Source: Halanaerobiaceae bacterium ANBcell28
GTDB lineage: Bacteria; Bacillota; Halanaerobiia; Halanaerobiales; DTU029
DNA length: 55,102 bases
Direction: 5' to 3'
NCBI GenBank assembly: GCA_037623315.1
Contig: JBBJJH010000023.1
Coordinates: 1 to 55,102, forward strand
The notes beneath the pieces are model-generated. The model did no database searches and was not told the DNA's origin. It was given only the letters and a program-made list of their open reading frames with translations. Positions 52,405 through 55,102 of this stretch are shown here, piece by piece. Every line of letters starts with the position of its first letter. Positions within the stretch are counted from its first letter, which is position 1. A program made the translations under genes and the position numbers.

Positions 52405-53679
52405 TTAAACCTCTATTACAGAGCTTCTTTTTGGTCCTGTTGAGATATACTTTATTGCTATATCACAAAGTTCTTCAATTCTTGAAACATATTTTTTTGC
52501 ATTAAGAGGTAAGTCATTATACTTTGTTATTCCCTGAATATCTTCCTGCCATCCAGGTAATGTTTCATAGATAGGCTTTGCTTTTATTAATTCTGGATAG
52601 AGTGGGAAGATATCTGTTTTTTTATTATCAATCTGATAGTGTGTACAGATCTTTAATTCTTCAATTCCACTCAAAACATCAAGGCAGGTTAGAACCATTG
52701 TATCTGCTGATTGTAATCTAACTCCATACTTACTGGCAACTGCATCAAAATAGCCAATTCTACGTGGCCTTCCTGTAGTTGCACCATATTCTCCGCCTTT
52801 TTCTCTGATGTAATTTGCTAGATCTTCTTCATTATCGTTCATTTCGGTAACAAATTCGCCAGCTCCTACACAGGTGGAATAAGCTTTGCTGATTCCGATA
52901 ATTTCTTCAATTTTGCGAGGAGGTATTGGTATTGATGCACAACTATATCCTGCCAGAACAGAAGAAGAAGTTGTATATGGATAAATTCCGTGGGTAATAT
53001 CCCTTAGTGCTCCTAATTGGGCTTCCATAAGAATTTTTTTGTCATTATTTATTAAGTCTGAAATAATGGCTTGTATGTTTTTTATATATGGTTTTACATT
53101 ATCTTGATATTTTTTAAGCCAGCTTAGTACATCTTCAAGCTCAATTGCTTTTTCTTTATATATACCTTTCAATTTCATATTGCTAAAATCTAGTAAATCA
53201 GCCAGATGTTCTTTTAGATAATCAGGATGAAAGAGTTCACCAGCTTGGATTCCCTTTTTCATATATTTATCACCATAGACTGGAGCTATACCACTTTTGG
53301 TTGATCCGTATTTCTTATCCTTTAGTCTTTGATCTTCCAATTCGTCTAGTAAGCGGTGGAAGGGGAAAATTATATTTGCTCTATCAGAAATTATAATATT
53401 CTCAGTTTTTAATCCCTGTTTTTTTAGTTCTTCTATCTCCTTAGAAAAGGATTCAGGATTGATAACTGAACCAGGTCCTATTATGCATAGTACATTATCA
53501 TATGAAATACCAGATGGTATATTATGAAAAGCAAATTTACCTTTTTCATTAATGACAGTATGACCGGCATTATCACCACCCTGGTAACGAATGACACAAT
53601 CTACATCTGTAGCAAAATAATCAGTCATTTTTCCTTTACCTTCATCACCCCAGTTGATTCCTACAATAGCTTTGATCAA
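52405..53679 (-). CDS. purA: Adenylosuccinate synthetase
   Basis: PurA is the first enzyme from IMP to AMP (GTP-dependent adenylosuccinate formation), 424 aa. Motifs: P-loop WGDEGKGK with the catalytic Asp (~10-17), NAGHTVI with the catalytic His (~39), QLGALRDITHGIYPYTTSS (~210-228), TTGRPRRIGYFD (~287) and STGPKRSSVI at the C terminus. The start chosen is TTG at 53679 (MIKAIVGINWGDEGKGK), 6 bases after GGGAGTG. An in-frame ATG at 53718 lies at or before the predicted transcription start and would add 13 unusual residues. Confidence 0.95.
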   Translation of the reverse strand: MIKAIVGINWGDEGKGKMTDYFATDVDCVIRYQGGDNAGHTVINEKGKFAFHNIPSGISYDNVLCIIGPGSVINPESFSKEIEELKKQGLKTENIIISDRANIIFPFHRLLDELEDQRLKDKKYGSTKSGIAPVYGDKYMKKGIQAGELFHPDYLKEHLADLLDFSNMKLKGIYKEKAIELEDVLSWLKKYQDNVKPYIKNIQAIISDLINNDKKILMEAQLGALRDITHGIYPYTTSSSVLAGYSCASIPIPPRKIEEIIGISKAYSTCVGAGEFVTEMNDNEEDLANYIREKGGEYGATTGRPRRIGYFDAVASKYGVRLQSADTMVLTCLDVLSGIEELKICTHYQIDNKKTDIFPLYPELIKAKPIYETLPGWQEDIQGITKYNDLPLNAKKYVSRIEELCDIAIKYISTGPKRSSVIEV

Positions 53680-53722
53680 AAAGAACACTCCCTTTATTGT
53701 TTTAGATTTTCTTTCCATAATT

Positions 53723-53751
53723 ATTATATCTGTTCATAATTGATTAGTAAA
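53723..53751 (-). promoter_or_regulatory. Sigma-A promoter of purA (minus strand)
   Basis: On the minus strand TTTACT (53751-53746) and TATAAT (53728-53723) are 17 bp apart. Transcription would start near 53716, giving a ~37-base leader to the TTG start. Confidence 0.7.
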
Positions 53752-53830
53752 ATTAATAGTTTTAATATATAATATAAGTATAGCTTATGAAGTTTTGATT
53801 AGCAAGATATCGTTGTTAGTAATACTAAAT

Positions 53831-53938
53831 GGGGACAGGCCAGTGATACCACATGAACTAGCCTCTGAGATAGATATTGATGGGAAGCCAAGACCTTCCG
53901 GAGATTATGATATTGGTGCATATGAATATCAGTGGTGA
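53831..53938 (+). pseudogene. C-terminal remnant of a beta-helix (choice-of-anchor Q type) protein
   Basis: A 35-codon open stretch ends IDIDGKPRPSGDYDIGAYEY-QW and a stop. The DIDG.PRP...DIGAYEY pattern is the typical C-terminal end of right-handed beta-helix or polysaccharide-lyase-like surface proteins. Nothing upstream continues the protein: the frame becomes AT-rich and runs into the purA promoter region. It is thus the tail of a deleted gene. Confidence 0.7.
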
Positions 53939-54023
53939 TTTAAAGAATTAAGAATGAAACAATGTGTAAAGTAGTGATAATAATCTTGTTTATGTAGTAA
54001 CAATACAAAAGGAAGGTGGTTTT

Positions 54024-54902
54024 ATGTCAGTTAATTTAGAGAAATATAAGGTGTTTTACTTTACGGCTAAGTATAAGAGTTTTTCGGCTGCTGCAGAGGA
54101 ACTTTTTATATCACAGTCAGCTGTTAGTCAGGCGATTAAACAATTAGAGATAGAGTTGGATAGTCAATTATTCTTAAGAACAGGTTGTCGTATTAAGTTA
54201 AGCGCTGAAGGAAAGGTGCTTTTTAAATATATTGAACAGGCATATACTCTAATTCTAAATGCCGAAAAAAAAATTGATTCAATACATAAATTAGAAAGTG
54301 GAGAACTTGTTATAGGGGCAGGTGATACTAATTGTAAGTATTATTTACTGGATTATTTACAAAACTTTCACCAAAAATATCCTGCTGTAAATATTAAAGT
54401 TACTAATAGAACTACAGATGAGATAATTGAGTTATTGAAAAAAGGGCAGGTTGATCTTGGGATAATAAATTTACCTTATGATACTAAGAATATTGAAGTA
54501 ATAAAAAGCAGGGAGATACAGGATTGCTTTGTCGCCGGGAAGAAGTATCAAGGACTAATATATCAGCAGTTATCTCTCAATGAACTTTCTAAATATCCTC
54601 TGTTATTGCTGGAGGAAAAAGCAAATACTCGAAAATATATAGATAAAATAGCTTTTGAGTATGGGGCTGAACTAAAAGCAGAAATAGAACTAGGTAGTGT
54701 TGATTTGTTAATAGAGTTTGCTAAAATTGGTCTTGGAATCGCATGTGTGGTAGAGGATTTTGTAGAAGAAGAGCTTGCAGCAGGTAGTTTATTTAAGTTG
54801 AATGTCCAGGAAGAGATACCAGGCAGGAGTATTGGTATAGCATATTTGCAAGACATACCTGTTTCCAGGGCAGCAGATTGTTTTATAGAGTTATTGACTT
54901 AA
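54024..54902 (+). CDS. LysR-family transcriptional regulator
   Basis: This 292-aa regulator has an N-terminal winged helix-turn-helix (1-62: FYFTAKYKSFSAAAEELFISQSAVSQAIKQLE) and a periplasmic-binding-protein-like effector domain (about 90-290: GELVIGAGDTNCKYYLLDYL, QVDLGIINLPYDTKN, GLGIACVVEDFV). Usually such proteins regulate a divergent or adjacent gene. The upstream neighbour is the beta-helix remnant and purA; the downstream gene lies outside the window, so its target is unknown. RBS GGAAGG 7 bases before the ATG. Confidence 0.93.
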   Translation: MSVNLEKYKVFYFTAKYKSFSAAAEELFISQSAVSQAIKQLEIELDSQLFLRTGCRIKLSAEGKVLFKYIEQAYTLILNAEKKIDSIHKLESGELVIGAGDTNCKYYLLDYLQNFHQKYPAVNIKVTNRTTDEIIELLKKGQVDLGIINLPYDTKNIEVIKSREIQDCFVAGKKYQGLIYQQLSLNELSKYPLLLLEEKANTRKYIDKIAFEYGAELKAEIELGSVDLLIEFAKIGLGIACVVEDFVEEELAAGSLFKLNVQEEIPGRSIGIAYLQDIPVSRAADCFIELLT

Positions 54903-55102
54903 AATAACAAATAAAATATAATATAACAAACAGAAGACATAATATTATTTAGTAAGATTAAGTGTACATATTTATCAAAAATAATGGACGTAATGATCAG
55001 ATTCTTAAACATCTTTATTGGCACATAATTAATTTACGGAGGTGAAATGTAATTTAGCAGATTATCTTATCTATATTTTATATGTTTTTTTCAAAATAAA
55101 CT

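Noticed and set aside
55043-55102. Possible start of another gene at the right edge (GTG 55043, reading to the end)
   Set aside because: The GTG directly abuts GGAG, leaving no room for a ribosome site, and the ATG four codons' distance away is followed at once by a stop. Too little sequence to decide.

Overview
The window is about 55 kb of AT-rich DNA from a low-GC Firmicute. Strong sigma-A promoters, AGGAGG-type ribosome sites and the gene order rplU-rpmA-obgE-yhbY fit this. A fermentative, halophilic, two-membrane lineage of the Halanaerobiales type is the best guess. Supporting hints are a sugar-binding protein with a signal peptide but no lipobox, a B12-dependent ribonucleotide reductase, and an L27 protein without the usual Firmicute N-terminal extension. 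No rRNA or other decisive marker is present, so this assignment is inference.

Layout. (1) 159-10072: a sugar-uptake and glycan-use operon with a sigma-A promoter, binding protein, two permeases, FAD oxidoreductase, unknown TIM-barrel-like protein, NanE epimerase and GH38 alpha-mannosidase. Several of its genes overlap by ATGA. (2) 10407-16137: a hexosamine block with nagB, a ROK repressor, a BadF-type amino-sugar kinase and a GH2 exo-beta-glucosaminidase-like enzyme. No nagA is visible, so free glucosamine is the simplest substrate. (3) 16141-20948: housekeeping genes rplU, rpmA, obgE, yhbY and an ABC-F ATPase, interrupted by a GC-richer nested palindrome. (4) 20960-25475: an Asn/Gln-rich three-repeat protein, a decayed response-regulator receiver and two Gfo/Idh/MocA oxidoreductases.

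(5) 25856-40010: the most unusual region, an apparent lipid or polyketide synthase operon. It has its own promoter and encodes a KASIII-like protein with no catalytic Cys, an ACP, a second KASIII-like protein with Cys but no His, an AMP-forming acyl ligase, an alpha/beta hydrolase, a 2736-residue synthase (KS-AT-KS-ACP-ACP-ACP-KR-DH) and a coupled Sfp-type phosphopantetheinyl transferase. All three tandem ACP domains carry Thr where the phosphopantetheine-bearing Ser is expected, while the free-standing ACP keeps Ser. A plausible flow is that the ligase charges the free ACP, the KASIII pair primes or transfers the acyl chain, the large synthase extends it with malonyl units and leaves double bonds (there is no enoyl reductase), and the hydrolase releases it. 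The product is unknown.

(6) 40451-44838: a zinc-finger pRiA4b ORF-3-like protein, an orphan protein, tRNA-Arg(CCG), and a c-di-GMP-I riboswitch with terminator in front of a dCache chemoreceptor. (7) 45094-54902: dNTPase-like HD protein, frameshifted polysaccharide deacetylase, EEP-family phosphatase/nuclease, NrdJ, metallophosphoesterase, LUD protein, PurA (minus strand) and a LysR regulator next to a beta-helix protein remnant. Two similar minus-strand elements, at about 42.45 kb and 50.59 kb, look like a pair of small RNAs with a C-rich stretch before a terminator. No IS element, CRISPR array or rRNA was seen.
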